From NCBI RefSeq assembly GCF_008632455.1, contig NZ_CP043929.1, forward strand, positions 372,001 to 436,000: DNA of 64,000 nt, given 5' to 3'. The stretch comes from Methylomonas rhizoryzae. GTDB lineage: Bacteria > Pseudomonadota > Gammaproteobacteria > Methylococcales > Methylomonadaceae. Positions within the stretch are counted from its first letter, which is position 1. Each line of letters begins with the position of its first letter. Positions 1 through 9,200 of the stretch are shown piece after piece. Below the pieces are notes generated by a model that did not search any database, had not been told where the DNA came from, and saw only the letters and a list, made by a program, of their open reading frames with translations. The position numbers and the translations under genes are program-made.

Positions 1-1553
1 AAATTATCGACGCCGACATCTTGGGCTTGAAAACCGGCCGCCATAGTTTCGGCCATCGCATGCACGCACCAAATCCGATCGAGTTGAGCCATCCGGACGA
101 GTATGTCGAAAAATTGTTGACGGCGAAAGTCACCGTCGATTTCGAACAACGCATGCGGCAAATCGAAACCGGCGCCCAGCAGGCGGCGACTGCATTGGGC
201 GGCATCGCCCATATCGAGGAAGAGTTGCTGGAAGAAGTCGCGGCCTTGAACGAATGGCCGGTGCCGGTGGTCGGCAATTTCGACGCCCGCTTCCTGGAAC
301 TGCCGCAGGAGGTGTTGATCACCACGATGCAGTCCAACCAGAAATATTTTCCGGTCAAGAATGCGCAAGGCGGCTTGCTGGCGCATTTCATTACCTTCGC
401 TAACATCGAAAGCTCCAATACGGCTTCGATTCGCGCCGGCAACGAGCGGGTGGTATTGCCGCGTCTGGTCGATGCCGAATTCTTCTGGAAACAGGATAGA
501 AAGCAATCCCTGGCCGACCGCGTCGACAGCCTGAAAACCATCGTGTTTCAAAAAGACCTGGGCACCTTGTTCGACAAGACCGAACGGGTCGCCCAACTGG
601 CCGGTTTGATCGCCGAACAGCTTGGCGCCGACGTTGCGCTGGCAAAACGCGCCGCCTTGCTGGCCAAGACCGATTTGCTGACCAACATGGTTAGCGAATT
701 CACCAACCTGCAAGGCACCATGGGCCGCTACTACGCGGTGGCCGACGGCGAGGATGCGGCGGTTGCCAATGCCCAGGAAGAACAATATTTTCCGAAACAA
801 TCCGGCGGGGAGATTCCCAAAGCCCCCATCAGCGTGGCGTTGGCCGTGGCGGAAAAAATCGACACCTTGGCCGGCATCTTCAGCGCCGGGCTGATTCCGA
901 CCGGCGACAAGGATCCTTACGCCTTGCGCCGCGCCACCTTGGGCATCTTGCGCACCCTGATCGAAAACGGCCTGGATTTGGACGTGGCCGAGCTGTTGGA
1001 CGCAGCCTTGGCGCAATTCAGCCATAAGTTCGATCAGGCCGAAACCCGGCAAAAAGTCGTCGGCTTCATCTTCGATCGGTTGAAAGGCTATTGCCTGGAT
1101 CACGGTTTCAGCACTGACGAATTCGAGGCGGTGTTGGCGGTTAATCCGACCCGGCCGTTCGATTTCTGGTTGCGGATGAAAGCGGTGCAGTCCTTCCGCG
1201 CCCTGCCGGAAGCCGAAAGCCTGGCGGCGGCCAACAAGCGCATCATCAATATCTTGAAAAAGTCCGAGCAGCCGGTTTCGGAAACCATAGGCGCGCTGGT
1301 CGAAGCGCAGGAGAAAAATTTGCTGGTTGCCGCCGAGGAAGCTGAAGCCGCGATTCTGCCGCTGTTGGCCGAGCAAAATTATCCGTTGGCTTTGAGTCGT
1401 TTGGCTCAGCTGCGCGATAGCGTCGATGCCTTTTTCGACGGCGTGATGGTCAATACCGAAGATACTGCCTTGCGTAACAGCCGGCTGGCGTTGCTGGCCA
1501 AGTTGTCCGGCCAATTCTTGAATATCGCCGACATTTCCAAGTTGCAAGCGTGA
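1..1553 (+). CDS. glyS: Glycine--tRNA ligase beta subunit, 5' partial
   Basis: This is the C-terminal part of the beta subunit of the heterotetrameric (alpha2beta2) glycyl-tRNA synthetase, which charges tRNA-Gly in the cytoplasm. The open frame runs back to base 3 without a stop, so the gene begins upstream. About 517 codons of the roughly 690 usual for the family are present. Recognisable segments include FGHRMHAPNPIEL near the start, ITTMQSNQKYFPV, and PTGDKDPYALRRATLGILR, all typical of the tRNA_synt_2f domain, followed by a C-terminal anticodon-binding (DALR-like) region. glyQ should lie just upstream, outside the window. The stop overlaps the GTG start of the next gene by four bases (GTGA), which indicates translational coupling. 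Confidence 0.96.
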   Translation, partial: IIDADILGLKTGRHSFGHRMHAPNPIELSHPDEYVEKLLTAKVTVDFEQRMRQIETGAQQAATALGGIAHIEEELLEEVAALNEWPVPVVGNFDARFLELPQEVLITTMQSNQKYFPVKNAQGGLLAHFITFANIESSNTASIRAGNERVVLPRLVDAEFFWKQDRKQSLADRVDSLKTIVFQKDLGTLFDKTERVAQLAGLIAEQLGADVALAKRAALLAKTDLLTNMVSEFTNLQGTMGRYYAVADGEDAAVANAQEEQYFPKQSGGEIPKAPISVALAVAEKIDTLAGIFSAGLIPTGDKDPYALRRATLGILRTLIENGLDLDVAELLDAALAQFSHKFDQAETRQKVVGFIFDRLKGYCLDHGFSTDEFEAVLAVNPTRPFDFWLRMKAVQSFRALPEAESLAAANKRIINILKKSEQPVSETIGALVEAQEKNLLVAAEEAEAAILPLLAEQNYPLALSRLAQLRDSVDAFFDGVMVNTEDTALRNSRLALLAKLSGQFLNIADISKLQA

Positions 1554-2092
1554 GCCGGCGTTATGTCGTGTTGGACCGCGACGGCACGATAAATCTCGAT
1601 TCCGCCTCCTTTATCAAGTCGGCGGACGAATGGATTCCGCTGCCCGGCAGCTTGGAAGCCATTGCGCTGTTGAATCGGCATGGTTTCGCGGTCGTGGTAA
1701 TCAGCAATCAATCCGGTGTAGGACGAGGCTTATTCGATCCGGCTACTTTGGATGCGATGCATGCCAAGATGCGCCGGCTGGCAGCAGCAGCCGGGGGCTC
1801 AATAGAGGCTGTATATGTTTGTCCGCACGACCCGGAGCAAGGATGCGACTGCCGCAAGCCTAAGCCCGGCTTATTTCTCAAGTTTGCTGCCGATTTTGGC
1901 GCGGATTTGACCGAGGTTTACGCCGTTGGCGATTCGTTACGCGATTTGCAAGCCGCTGAGGCGGTGGGTGCTAAACCGATTTTGGTGAAAACCGGTAAAG
2001 GCGCCGATACCTTCGCCAAGCACCCCGATTTACTTTGTCCTATTTTCGATACTTTATATGACGCCGCTCATTTCATCGTCTCGCAAAGCTGA
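1550..2092 (+). CDS. gmhB: D-glycero-beta-D-manno-heptose-1,7-bisphosphate 7-phosphatase
   Basis: A HAD-superfamily phosphatase that removes the C7 phosphate of heptose bisphosphate during synthesis of ADP-heptose for the LPS inner core. It is 180 aa, a normal length. The HAD nucleophile motif DRDGT (D9, D11) is at the N-terminus. VISNQSGVGRG matches HAD motif II. A zinc-binding set C91, H93, C99, C101 lies in CPHDPEQGCDC, which is diagnostic of GmhB. The DSLRDLQAA segment is the C-terminal acidic motif. The start is a GTG overlapping the glyS stop. The order glyS-gmhB-plsC is common in Gammaproteobacteria. Confidence 0.95.
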   Translation: MSRRYVVLDRDGTINLDSASFIKSADEWIPLPGSLEAIALLNRHGFAVVVISNQSGVGRGLFDPATLDAMHAKMRRLAAAAGGSIEAVYVCPHDPEQGCDCRKPKPGLFLKFAADFGADLTEVYAVGDSLRDLQAAEAVGAKPILVKTGKGADTFAKHPDLLCPIFDTLYDAAHFIVSQS

Positions 2093-2807
2093 TTTGCGAG
2101 TGATCTTAGGTTCTACTTTATTTTTCATTTATGTGGTGTTGTCCACGCCGATAGTCGGTTTGGCGATTCTGGGTTGTTACTTTATGCCATTTTCCACGCG
2201 TTATAAGATCGCGGACATATGGATAGATTATTTGTTGTTTATGCTAAAGCTGTGTTGCGGGTTGAGTTATCGGGTGGAGGGGTTAGAGAACGTTCCGCTA
2301 GACCGCGCCGCGGTGATTCTCAGCAAGCACCAATCCGCGTGGGAAACTATCGCCCTGCGGCAAATTATTTCGCCGCAAACCGCCGTATTGAAAAAATCAT
2401 TGTTGCAAATTCCGTTCGGAGGCTGGGCATTGGCTACCTTAAAGCCGATTGCTATAGATCGCAGCAACCAGAAAGAGGCGTTGAAGATGTTGTTGGAGCA
2501 AGGAACCGCTCGCTTGCAGGAGGGATTGTTTGTATTGGTGTTTCCCGAAGGCACGCGGGTTGCTCCCGGAGCTAGCAAAAAATTCAATGCCGGCGGGGCG
2601 ATGTTAGCTCATAAATCCGGGTTTCCGGTTATCCCTTTGGCGCATAACGCCGGGGAATTTTGGCCGCGGAATAGTTTTTTGAAGTATCCGGGGGTAATTA
2701 CTGTGAAGATTGGCCCGGAGATTAGCACTCAAGGTAAGAGCTCCAAAGAAATCAATGCCGAAGCGGAGCAGTGGATTGTAAAAACGATGGATGAGATGGC
2801 GACTTAA
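2058..2807 (+). CDS. plsC: 1-acyl-sn-glycerol-3-phosphate acyltransferase (PlsC family)
   Basis: A membrane acyltransferase that converts lysophosphatidic acid to phosphatidic acid in phospholipid synthesis. It is 249 aa with N-terminal hydrophobic segments (about residues 16-42 and 57-68). The catalytic block is H91-QSAW-E96, a conservative variant of HX4D. The acceptor-binding block FPEGTR is at 162-167, followed by AGGAMLAHKSGFPVIPLAHN. The ATG used here lies 35 bases inside gmhB. A GTG at 2100, seven bases after the gmhB stop, would give a protein 14 residues shorter and is a reasonable alternative start. Confidence 0.92.
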   Translation: MTPLISSSRKADLRVILGSTLFFIYVVLSTPIVGLAILGCYFMPFSTRYKIADIWIDYLLFMLKLCCGLSYRVEGLENVPLDRAAVILSKHQSAWETIALRQIISPQTAVLKKSLLQIPFGGWALATLKPIAIDRSNQKEALKMLLEQGTARLQEGLFVLVFPEGTRVAPGASKKFNAGGAMLAHKSGFPVIPLAHNAGEFWPRNSFLKYPGVITVKIGPEISTQGKSSKEINAEAEQWIVKTMDEMAT

Positions 2808-2872
2808 GGCTTTAAGAGTGCTCCGTGCTTAACTCGGATGGAGCGGTAGAATATCAAGTAGCCATAAAACAT

Positions 2873-2894
2873 AAGGCCCACTGACGTGGGCCTT
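2873..2894 (-). terminator. Hairpin terminator between plsC and the small lipoprotein gene
   Basis: A perfect 9-bp stem, AAGGCCCAC paired with GTGGGCCTT, has a 4-base loop. On the minus strand it is followed by a T-rich tract (ATGTTTTA), so it fits best as the terminator of the small lipoprotein gene. It may also stop plsC transcription from the other side. Confidence 0.7.
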
Positions 2895-2926
2895 ACTCAG
2901 GAAGTTTTTAGTCCTGTCAAAGCTGC

Positions 2927-3064
2927 TTACTGAAGACCGCTGCCTTGTTGGCTAGGTGTGCCGTAACCTTTCGGTTTTGGGTTGCCACCGTCTGGATCGT
3001 CCATGCAGCCGCTCAAGCTAACAACCATAAGAGCCATGGCCAAAAGGGTAAATACTTTCTTCAT
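2927..3064 (-). CDS. Small lipoprotein (45 aa)
   Basis: A 45-codon gene on the minus strand with a strong ribosome binding site (GGAGGA, six bases before ATG). The protein begins MKKVFTLLAMALMVVSLSGC, a textbook lipoprotein signal peptide. The LSGC lipobox puts the acylated cysteine at residue 20. The mature part is only about 26 residues, rich in D, G, P, K and Q (CMDDPDGGNPKPKGYGTPSQ), with no recognisable domain. The Asp-Asp after the cysteine might favour inner-membrane retention under the E. coli +2 rule. A hairpin terminator follows the stop. It resembles the short LptM-like small lipoproteins only in general layout, so the function is unknown. Confidence 0.75.
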   Translation of the reverse strand: MKKVFTLLAMALMVVSLSGCMDDPDGGNPKPKGYGTPSQQGSGLQ

Positions 3065-3142
3065 AACATCCTCCGATCTAATATTAGGGTTATTATAATT
3101 TTTGCGCGCCCTAACAGGACACGCGGAATTTTATAACATGAC

Positions 3143-3168
3143 AAATTGGCACTTGCAAGAGCCAATTT
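3143..3168 (-). terminator. Inverted repeat after the HTTM gene, possible terminator
   Basis: AAATTGGC and GCCAATTT form an 8-bp stem around a 10-base centre that itself contains the palindrome CTTGCAAG, so the whole element is almost fully self-complementary. It lies just past the stop of the minus-strand HTTM-DCC gene. The T-tract is weak, so a terminator is only probable. Confidence 0.45.
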
Positions 3169-3177
3169 CCAAATCGC

Positions 3178-5085
3178 TTACAGAGCGTCGATGTCGGCCG
3201 GCAGATCGATTTTAATTTCTCTGCCGTGCCACTGGGCATAACCTATGCTGGACCATGCTCCGGAAAGGTTGTTTTGCCGAAGATTGGCTTCCCACTCGAA
3301 CGGTGCCCGAATTTTTTTCATTTTGACGATAAAGCGCGTGCCGTCCAGAGCTAGGCCTAGTTTATGCCCCCAGAAGGCGGTGACCTTCATGATGAATTTT
3401 TTCAGTCTTAATTCGTCGATATTGGGCGTAACCGCGATATTGGCCCACATGGAGTGCACACGGCCCCAGTTAGGCGCCAGCAGTCGGCCTTGCTCGTTGA
3501 CGAAAGGCAACCATTGTTCGTTACCGTTGCCATCAATATAGGTAATCGCCAGCAGGTGCTCGTAACCGGCGAAGTGATCGTGCAAATACAAGGCGTGCGG
3601 GGTAATGCCTAAAAAGGTGTGGGAAAACATTAACAGCGCGTTGCTCATGTCGGCTAGCGCACTGGAAAAGGCGGTTTGCCGGGTGTCGATTTCGTAACGG
3701 TACAACAAGCCGTAATGTATGCTGCTGTTCAGCTGTAATAGGATTATAAACGCTAACGTTTTAGCGACTTTATGCAGGTTCCGTTTTGTTTGCTTGTCGT
3801 TTTGCGAGGCGAACAGCAAGTCGTATAGGCTTGGAGATGGCGGTGCGCTGATGCTGGAAGCACAGGTGATGTCACAGTCGAGCCTCGCTCGATTGTCGGC
3901 AATGCGCCGATAGATGCGCTGCGCAATTTGGCGTATGCCCGGTAAGGATAGGCCGTAGCCGAATACGGCCGGATAACCCATGGCGATTAAAATGCGCGCA
4001 TAGGTGTCTATGCCGCTATAGACTTTTCCTTGGCGGTCGACGGCGTACAAATCGGTCAACAACGTTTTTTGCTCCAGCCGCATCAGTGCCGGATAGTCTT
4101 GGGCATGCAATTGGGCGGGTTTGAATTCCACGCTACGGCGCACGTCGAAGTGATTTAGGGTTAGCACGGTGCGATTGCACAACGGACACTGTTGATCGTA
4201 TAGCACGGCTAACGAGGGTTCGAGTTGTCTTATCCGGGCACCTATTTTTCGGTACCAAGACAGTGGCATGACCAGCGCGTAGAATATCAGCATGCCCAAT
4301 CCGAACGGGTAAATGTTAAACGACAGGGTAATGCCAAGATGTAGGCTTATGCCTATCAGAAAATAAACGGGCCGCAGTAGCCGAAAATCGAAGAGGAACG
4401 GAAAGCTGAATTGGAAGGCTAAAATCGTATAGCCTATCGCCTTTTGTAGGCTTTCCTGATTGAGCAGCCACGACATATCCAGCGCGGACAAGTAATAAGG
4501 CACCGAAGAAGGTAGCCAGGCTCCCAATCCGTTGCGCCAATGGGGGGCGAATAGCTTGTGGATGGCCGAGTCGAAATACAAAAAGCCCAGGCAAATCAGT
4601 ACCGGCAACAAATAGCTGAGCCTGGAAACCTGATTTGGTTGATATTGCGAATAATGCACAAAGGGCTGGGCTAATTTTTTACGTAACGCGTCTATCGCGA
4701 ACGCTTTATCTATCGGCATGAAAAGTAGAAAAAAATTCGCGCCGATCATGAAAAGATCGAAGCCCCCGTCGAAATCGCGTTGCATGGGTGTGAAATTGAC
4801 GAAGATCAGCCACAGCAGGTAATTGGCTATGCTACTGAAGCGGCAGCGATAGCCGATGGCTAGGCAAAATGCGATGACCGCCCATAGCCATAAGAAACAG
4901 ACGATCATTGGGAATTCGACGTCTATATAGGGTATAGGGTCGAAAATCAAATGGTTGAAATAGATTAAGAACAGAATTTCCTGCAGGGCAACAAGCCCGT
5001 ATAGCAAGCGGAACAGACCGACTCCGGTTGCGGGGACCTGTTGGTTGGACAGGGCGAAAACTTTGGAATATAAGCGTTTGTACAT
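3178..5085 (-). CDS. HTTM membrane domain fused to a DCC (DUF393) thiol-redox domain
   Basis: A 635-aa membrane protein. Residues 20-285 contain about six hydrophobic helices with the pattern of HTTM proteins, the bacterial relatives of vitamin K-dependent gamma-carboxylase (for example FTPMQRDFDGGFDLFM and FLYFDSAIHKLFAPHWRNG). Residues 293-400 form a DCC domain: LYDQQCPLCNRTV carries the signature C300-P-L-C303. A further hydrophobic helix near 435-460 precedes a soluble C-terminal part that I do not recognise. HTTM and DCC proteins are often encoded side by side; here they form a single chain. No substrate is known. It stands alone on its strand between a small lipoprotein and a 42-aa membrane protein. 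Confidence 0.8.
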   Translation of the reverse strand: MYKRLYSKVFALSNQQVPATGVGLFRLLYGLVALQEILFLIYFNHLIFDPIPYIDVEFPMIVCFLWLWAVIAFCLAIGYRCRFSSIANYLLWLIFVNFTPMQRDFDGGFDLFMIGANFFLLFMPIDKAFAIDALRKKLAQPFVHYSQYQPNQVSRLSYLLPVLICLGFLYFDSAIHKLFAPHWRNGLGAWLPSSVPYYLSALDMSWLLNQESLQKAIGYTILAFQFSFPFLFDFRLLRPVYFLIGISLHLGITLSFNIYPFGLGMLIFYALVMPLSWYRKIGARIRQLEPSLAVLYDQQCPLCNRTVLTLNHFDVRRSVEFKPAQLHAQDYPALMRLEQKTLLTDLYAVDRQGKVYSGIDTYARILIAMGYPAVFGYGLSLPGIRQIAQRIYRRIADNRARLDCDITCASSISAPPSPSLYDLLFASQNDKQTKRNLHKVAKTLAFIILLQLNSSIHYGLLYRYEIDTRQTAFSSALADMSNALLMFSHTFLGITPHALYLHDHFAGYEHLLAITYIDGNGNEQWLPFVNEQGRLLAPNWGRVHSMWANIAVTPNIDELRLKKFIMKVTAFWGHKLGLALDGTRFIVKMKKIRAPFEWEANLRQNNLSGAWSSIGYAQWHGREIKIDLPADIDAL

Positions 5086-5153
5086 CTTCAGGACGGCTAA
5101 AAATGTACAAATTATAAGGTATTAGCCGATTAGGAAAAACTGGCGGGCATAAA

Positions 5154-5183
5154 AAAGGCGGCTTCCATTGCGGTGCCGCCTTT
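5154..5183 (-). terminator. Rho-independent terminator of the 42-aa membrane protein gene
   Basis: A 9-bp stem, AAAGGCGGC paired with GCCGCCTTT, has a 12-base loop. On the minus strand it is followed by six T residues. It lies 32 bases past the stop of the small gene at 5215-5343. Confidence 0.85.
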
Positions 5184-5214
5184 ATTCAGAAAAGCTAAGC
5201 TTACTGCTTGTCGC

Positions 5215-5343
5215 TTACTCTTCGTCTTTAGGTTCGGCAAACACCCATTTTACGAAGAAATATCCTGCAGCGATAATGACTACCGCTCCAATCATGCCTG
5301 ATGGTTCTTTTAACATTTCTGTCAAGTCTAAGATCGCTCCCAT
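5215..5343 (-). CDS. Small single-span membrane protein (42 aa)
   Basis: A short open frame with an optimal ribosome binding site (AGGAGG, five bases before ATG) and its own strong terminator. The protein starts MGAILDLTEMLKEPSGMIGA. One hydrophobic helix covers about residues 17-31 (MIGAVVIIAAGYFFV), followed by KWVF and an acidic tail AEPKDEE. The N-terminal half looks amphipathic. I do not recognise the family. The RBS, terminator and membrane-protein composition argue for a real gene and not a chance ORF. Confidence 0.7.
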   Translation of the reverse strand: MGAILDLTEMLKEPSGMIGAVVIIAAGYFFVKWVFAEPKDEE

Positions 5344-5558
5344 GGGTGCCTCCTACCTTATTGTTAATTGGTCATTGTTATCAAAAAACGCCGAGACCGG
5401 CGCCAGAGCGCCATATGTTACTTTAGCTAACTTTAATGTCAAGCAATTGATAATCTTCGAAGAAAGAGTGAGCTTGAAATTGCCAATACGAGCGAATAGA
5501 AGTAGTATGCACCTTTAACTTGTTGCATAAGAATAACAATAGCTAAAGGGGAGCAATC

Positions 5559-5978
5559 ATGATAGGTGGTATAGTGATGGTGTTGGCTGCGATTTGGGTC
5601 TACCAGACCATGATGAGGGCCAAAAAGAGCAGCGTAATGATGTGGGTGGGCATTTGTTCCGTAGTGTTCTTTGGGGTCGAATTCGTAGCGCAAATTTTCT
5701 GCATCGAAATTATCGACGCCTTAGGCGGTAGAGACATCGGCGAAAGTTATGATCGCGAGTTGACTAGTGTCGGCGATAGACGGACGCAGGAAAATGCCGG
5801 CGGTTTCTTGGTCAACAGCTTGTGCGAGTTGTTCCCATCGGCGGCCGGCGTGTTGGCGGTAGCGGCAATTCGGACCTTGGTGATTTTGAAAGAAGCGCCT
5901 ACGCTCGCTAACTTGTTCAGCGGTATGAAAGAGCTGTTTATCAGCATCAAAGACAGCTTCAAAGTATCCGGCAACTAA
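5559..5978 (+). CDS. Unrecognised membrane protein (139 aa)
   Basis: The gene has a clear ribosome binding site (AAGGGGAG) before an ATG start. The protein has two N-terminal helices (about 2-19 and 27-50) separated by a short basic loop, MMRAKKSS. A charged loop of about 35 residues follows, containing GGRDIGESYDREL and DRRTQE, and then a third hydrophobic stretch near 92-110. The C-terminus is amphipathic (LFSGMKELFISIKDSFKVSG). I recognise no family. It is transcribed toward the minus-strand DUF2970 gene, with a strong hairpin between them. Confidence 0.7.
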   Translation: MIGGIVMVLAAIWVYQTMMRAKKSSVMMWVGICSVVFFGVEFVAQIFCIEIIDALGGRDIGESYDRELTSVGDRRTQENAGGFLVNSLCELFPSAAGVLAVAAIRTLVILKEAPTLANLFSGMKELFISIKDSFKVSGN

Positions 5979-5986
5979 TGCTGCAG

Positions 5987-6020
5987 GCGAGCAAGCCCGA
6001 CTGCGGTCTGGCTTGCTCGC
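5987..6020. terminator. Hairpin between convergent genes
   Basis: An 11-bp perfect stem, GCGAGCAAGCC paired with GGCTTGCTCGC, has a 12-base loop. It lies between the stops of two converging genes (5978 and 6030). There is no clear T-tract on either side, but the position and strength suggest a shared terminator. Confidence 0.6.
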
Positions 6021-6029
6021 TAGGGTTCG

Positions 6030-6218
6030 TCAACCCAGAACCAGCGATACGACAAATACGATGGCGCCGATCAACAATACAGTCGCTATCGCTCCGACGA
6101 CGATATAAGCCGGCAGAGAGCCGTCCTTAAAATCGATCTCCCGATTTTTATTGCTCTGTACCCCGATTCCCGCGGCAATGACGCTTTTAACAACATGCAG
6201 TAGATCCGGTTTAGACAT
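6030..6218 (-). CDS. DUF2970 family small membrane protein
   Basis: A 62-aa protein with the DUF2970 pattern: an N-terminal VVKSVIAAGIGVQSNKNREIDF segment ahead of one C-terminal transmembrane helix (about residues 38-60). The VQS-x-K-NRE-x-DF stretch is the part I recognise from the family, which is widespread in Beta- and Gammaproteobacteria and has no assigned function. The ribosome binding site is GAGGA before ATG. It faces away from metH, so it is not in that operon. Confidence 0.8.
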   Translation of the reverse strand: MSKPDLLHVVKSVIAAGIGVQSNKNREIDFKDGSLPAYIVVGAIATVLLIGAIVFVVSLVLG

Positions 6219-6291
6219 TTTTCCTCCTCGTTTTACATTTTAAATTCCGTCGACACCTTAAAAGGTTGCGCTTTTTCAACGCCTTTTGCTA

Positions 6292-9200
6292 ATGACCAAT
6301 TCAACGATATTACATCAGCAGCTCTCGCAGAGAATTTTGTTCTTGGACGGTGCCATGGGCACCATGATACAGAGCTACAAGCTAGGGGAAAAGGATTACC
6401 GCGGCGAGCGTTTTGCGCAGTGGCCGGTGGATTTAAAAGGCAACAACGATTTGTTGTCGCTTACCCGGCCGGAGATTATTCGAGCCATTCATGGCGCGTA
6501 TCTGCAAGCCGGCGCCGATATATTGGAAACCAATACCTTCAACTCGACTCGGGTTGCGATGGCCGACTATCGCATGGAAGAGTTGGCTTACGAGATTAAC
6601 CTTGCTTCGGCAAAACTGGCCAAGCAAGTCGCAGAAGAGTTTAGCGCCAAGACTCCGGAAAAACCGCGTTTCGTCGCTGGCGTGTTAGGGCCTACCAATC
6701 GCACCTCGTCGATGTCGCCGGACGTTAACGATCCCGGGTTCAGAAACATCAGCTTCGATGAATTAGTAGATGCTTACAGCGAAGCCACGCGCGGTCTGAT
6801 AGCCGGCGGCGCCGACATTATTTTGATCGAAACTGTGTTCGATACCTTGAACGCCAAGGCGGCGATTTTTGCCGTGGAGTCGGTATTTGAGCAAATCGGT
6901 TACCAATTGCCGGTGATGATCTCCGGCACCATTACCGACGCCTCCGGCCGCACCTTGTCCGGCCAGACCGCTGCCGCATTCTGGACTTCGCTGAAACACG
7001 TCAAACCGATTTCGATCGGTTTCAACTGTGCGCTCGGTGCCCGGGAATTGCGTCAGTACATCGAAGAATTGTCCAATATTGCCGACACCTACGTCTCGGC
7101 CCACCCCAATGCGGGTTTACCCAACGAATTCGGCGAATACGACGAAACCCCGGAAATGATGGCCGCCGAGCTGGCCGACTGGGCTGCCAGCGGTTATCTG
7201 AACATCATCGGCGGCTGCTGCGGCACCTCGCCGGACACGATCCGCGCCATCGTCGCCGCGTTGAGCAAATATCCGCCGCGACAAATTCCCAAGCTGGAAA
7301 AACGCTGCCACCTGGCAGGTCTGGAAGCGATGAGCATCGGCCCGGAAACCTTGTTCGTCAACGTCGGCGAACGCACCAACGTCACCGGTTCGGCGGTGTT
7401 CAAGAAAATGATCGTCGAAGAGCGCTACGAGGACGCGCTGGAAGTGGCGCGCCAGCAGGTCGAAAACGGCGCCCAGATCATCGACATCAACATGGACGAA
7501 GGCATGCTCGATTCCAAAGCGGCGATGGTGCGCTTTCTGAATCTGCTGGCGGCCGAGCCGGACATTGCCAAAGTGCCGGTGATGCTGGATTCGTCGAAAT
7601 GGGAGATTCTGGAAGCCGGCCTGAAATGCGTCCAGGGCAAGGGCATCGTCAACTCGATCTCGATCAAGGAAGGCGAAGCCAAATTCATCGAACAAGCCAA
7701 GCTGGTGCGGCGCTACGGCGCGGCTGTGATTGTGATGGCCTTCGACGAAGTCGGCCAAGCCGACACCATGGCGCGCAAGATCGAAATTTGCAGTCGCGCC
7801 TACAAGATTCTGACCGAGCAGGTCGGCTTTCCGCCGGAAGACATCATCTTCGACCCGAACATTTTCGCGGTCGCCACCGGCATCGAGGAGCACAACAATT
7901 ACGGCGTCGACTTCATCGAAGCCACCCGCATCATCAAGCAAAACCTGCCGCACGCCTTGATTTCCGGCGGCGTATCCAACGTGTCGTTCTCGTTCCGCGG
8001 CAACAATCCGGTGCGCGAAGCGATCCACGCGGTATTTTTGTACCACGCGGTGCAGGCCGGCATGGATATGGGCATCGTCAACGCCGGCCAGTTGGCGATC
8101 TATGAAGACATTCCGCGCGAATTGCGCGATGCGGTCGAGGACGTGATTTTGAACCGCAACCCGGACGGCACCGAAAGATTGTTGGAAATCGCCGAGAAAT
8201 ATCGGGGCAGCGGCCAGGCGGCCAAGCAGGAAACCCTGGAATGGCGCGAATGGCCGGTTAACAAACGCCTGGAACATGCTTTGGTCAAAGGTATCGCCGA
8301 CTTTATCGAGGAAGATACCGAAGCCGCCCGCCTGGAGGCCGAGAAACCCTTGCACGTGATCGAAGGCCCGTTGATGGACGGTATGAACGTGGTCGGCGAC
8401 TTGTTCGGCGAAGGCAAGATGTTTCTGCCGCAAGTGGTGAAATCGGCGCGGGTCATGAAGAAAGCCGTGGCCTATCTGATGCCGTTCATGGATGCGGAAG
8501 TCGACGGCAGCGAACGGCAAACCAACGGCAAGGTGCTGATGGCCACCGTCAAGGGCGACGTGCACGACATCGGCAAAAACATCGTCACCGTGGTGTTGCA
8601 ATGCAATAACTACGAGGTGATCGACATGGGTGTGATGGTGCCGGCGGAAAATATATTGAAAACCGCCCGCGAGGAAAAGGTCGACGTGATCGGCCTCAGC
8701 GGTTTGATCACGCCGTCGCTGGACGAAATGGTACACGTCGCCAAGGAAATGCAGCGCCAAGGTTTTACCATGCCGTTGATGATAGGCGGCGCCACCACCT
8801 CGCGCGCCCACACCGCGGTCAAGATCGAACCCAACTATGAACAGCCGACCGTTTATGTCACCGACGCTTCACGCGCGGTCGGTGTGGTCGGCTCGCTGTT
8901 GAGCCAGGATTTAAAGGCCGAATTCGTCGCTAAAACCCGCGAGGAGTACGCACAGGTACGCGAGCGGCACCAAGGCCGGCAAGCAAAAAATCCGCAGCAT
9001 GCATTGCCGTCCGCACGCAGCAATAAATTCGATTATGCCAGTCATCAACCGGTTAAACCCTGCTTTTTAGGCACTAAGCTGATAGACGACATTTCTCTGG
9101 CAAGTTTGGTCGAATACATCGATTGGACGCCGTTTTTCCTGACCTGGGAATTATCGGGGCGTTACCCGGCAATTCTGCAAGACGTCACGGTAGGGGTCGA

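Noticed and set aside
6219..6291. Possible cobalamin or SAM riboswitch before metH
   Set aside because: The gap is only 73 bases and shows no B12 box, SAM-I stem or terminator hairpin.
7117..8811. 564-codon open frame antisense to metH
   Set aside because: It mirrors the codon structure of metH on the other strand; the translation is rich in His, Asp, Val and Gln, with no domain and no ribosome binding site. metH is unambiguous.
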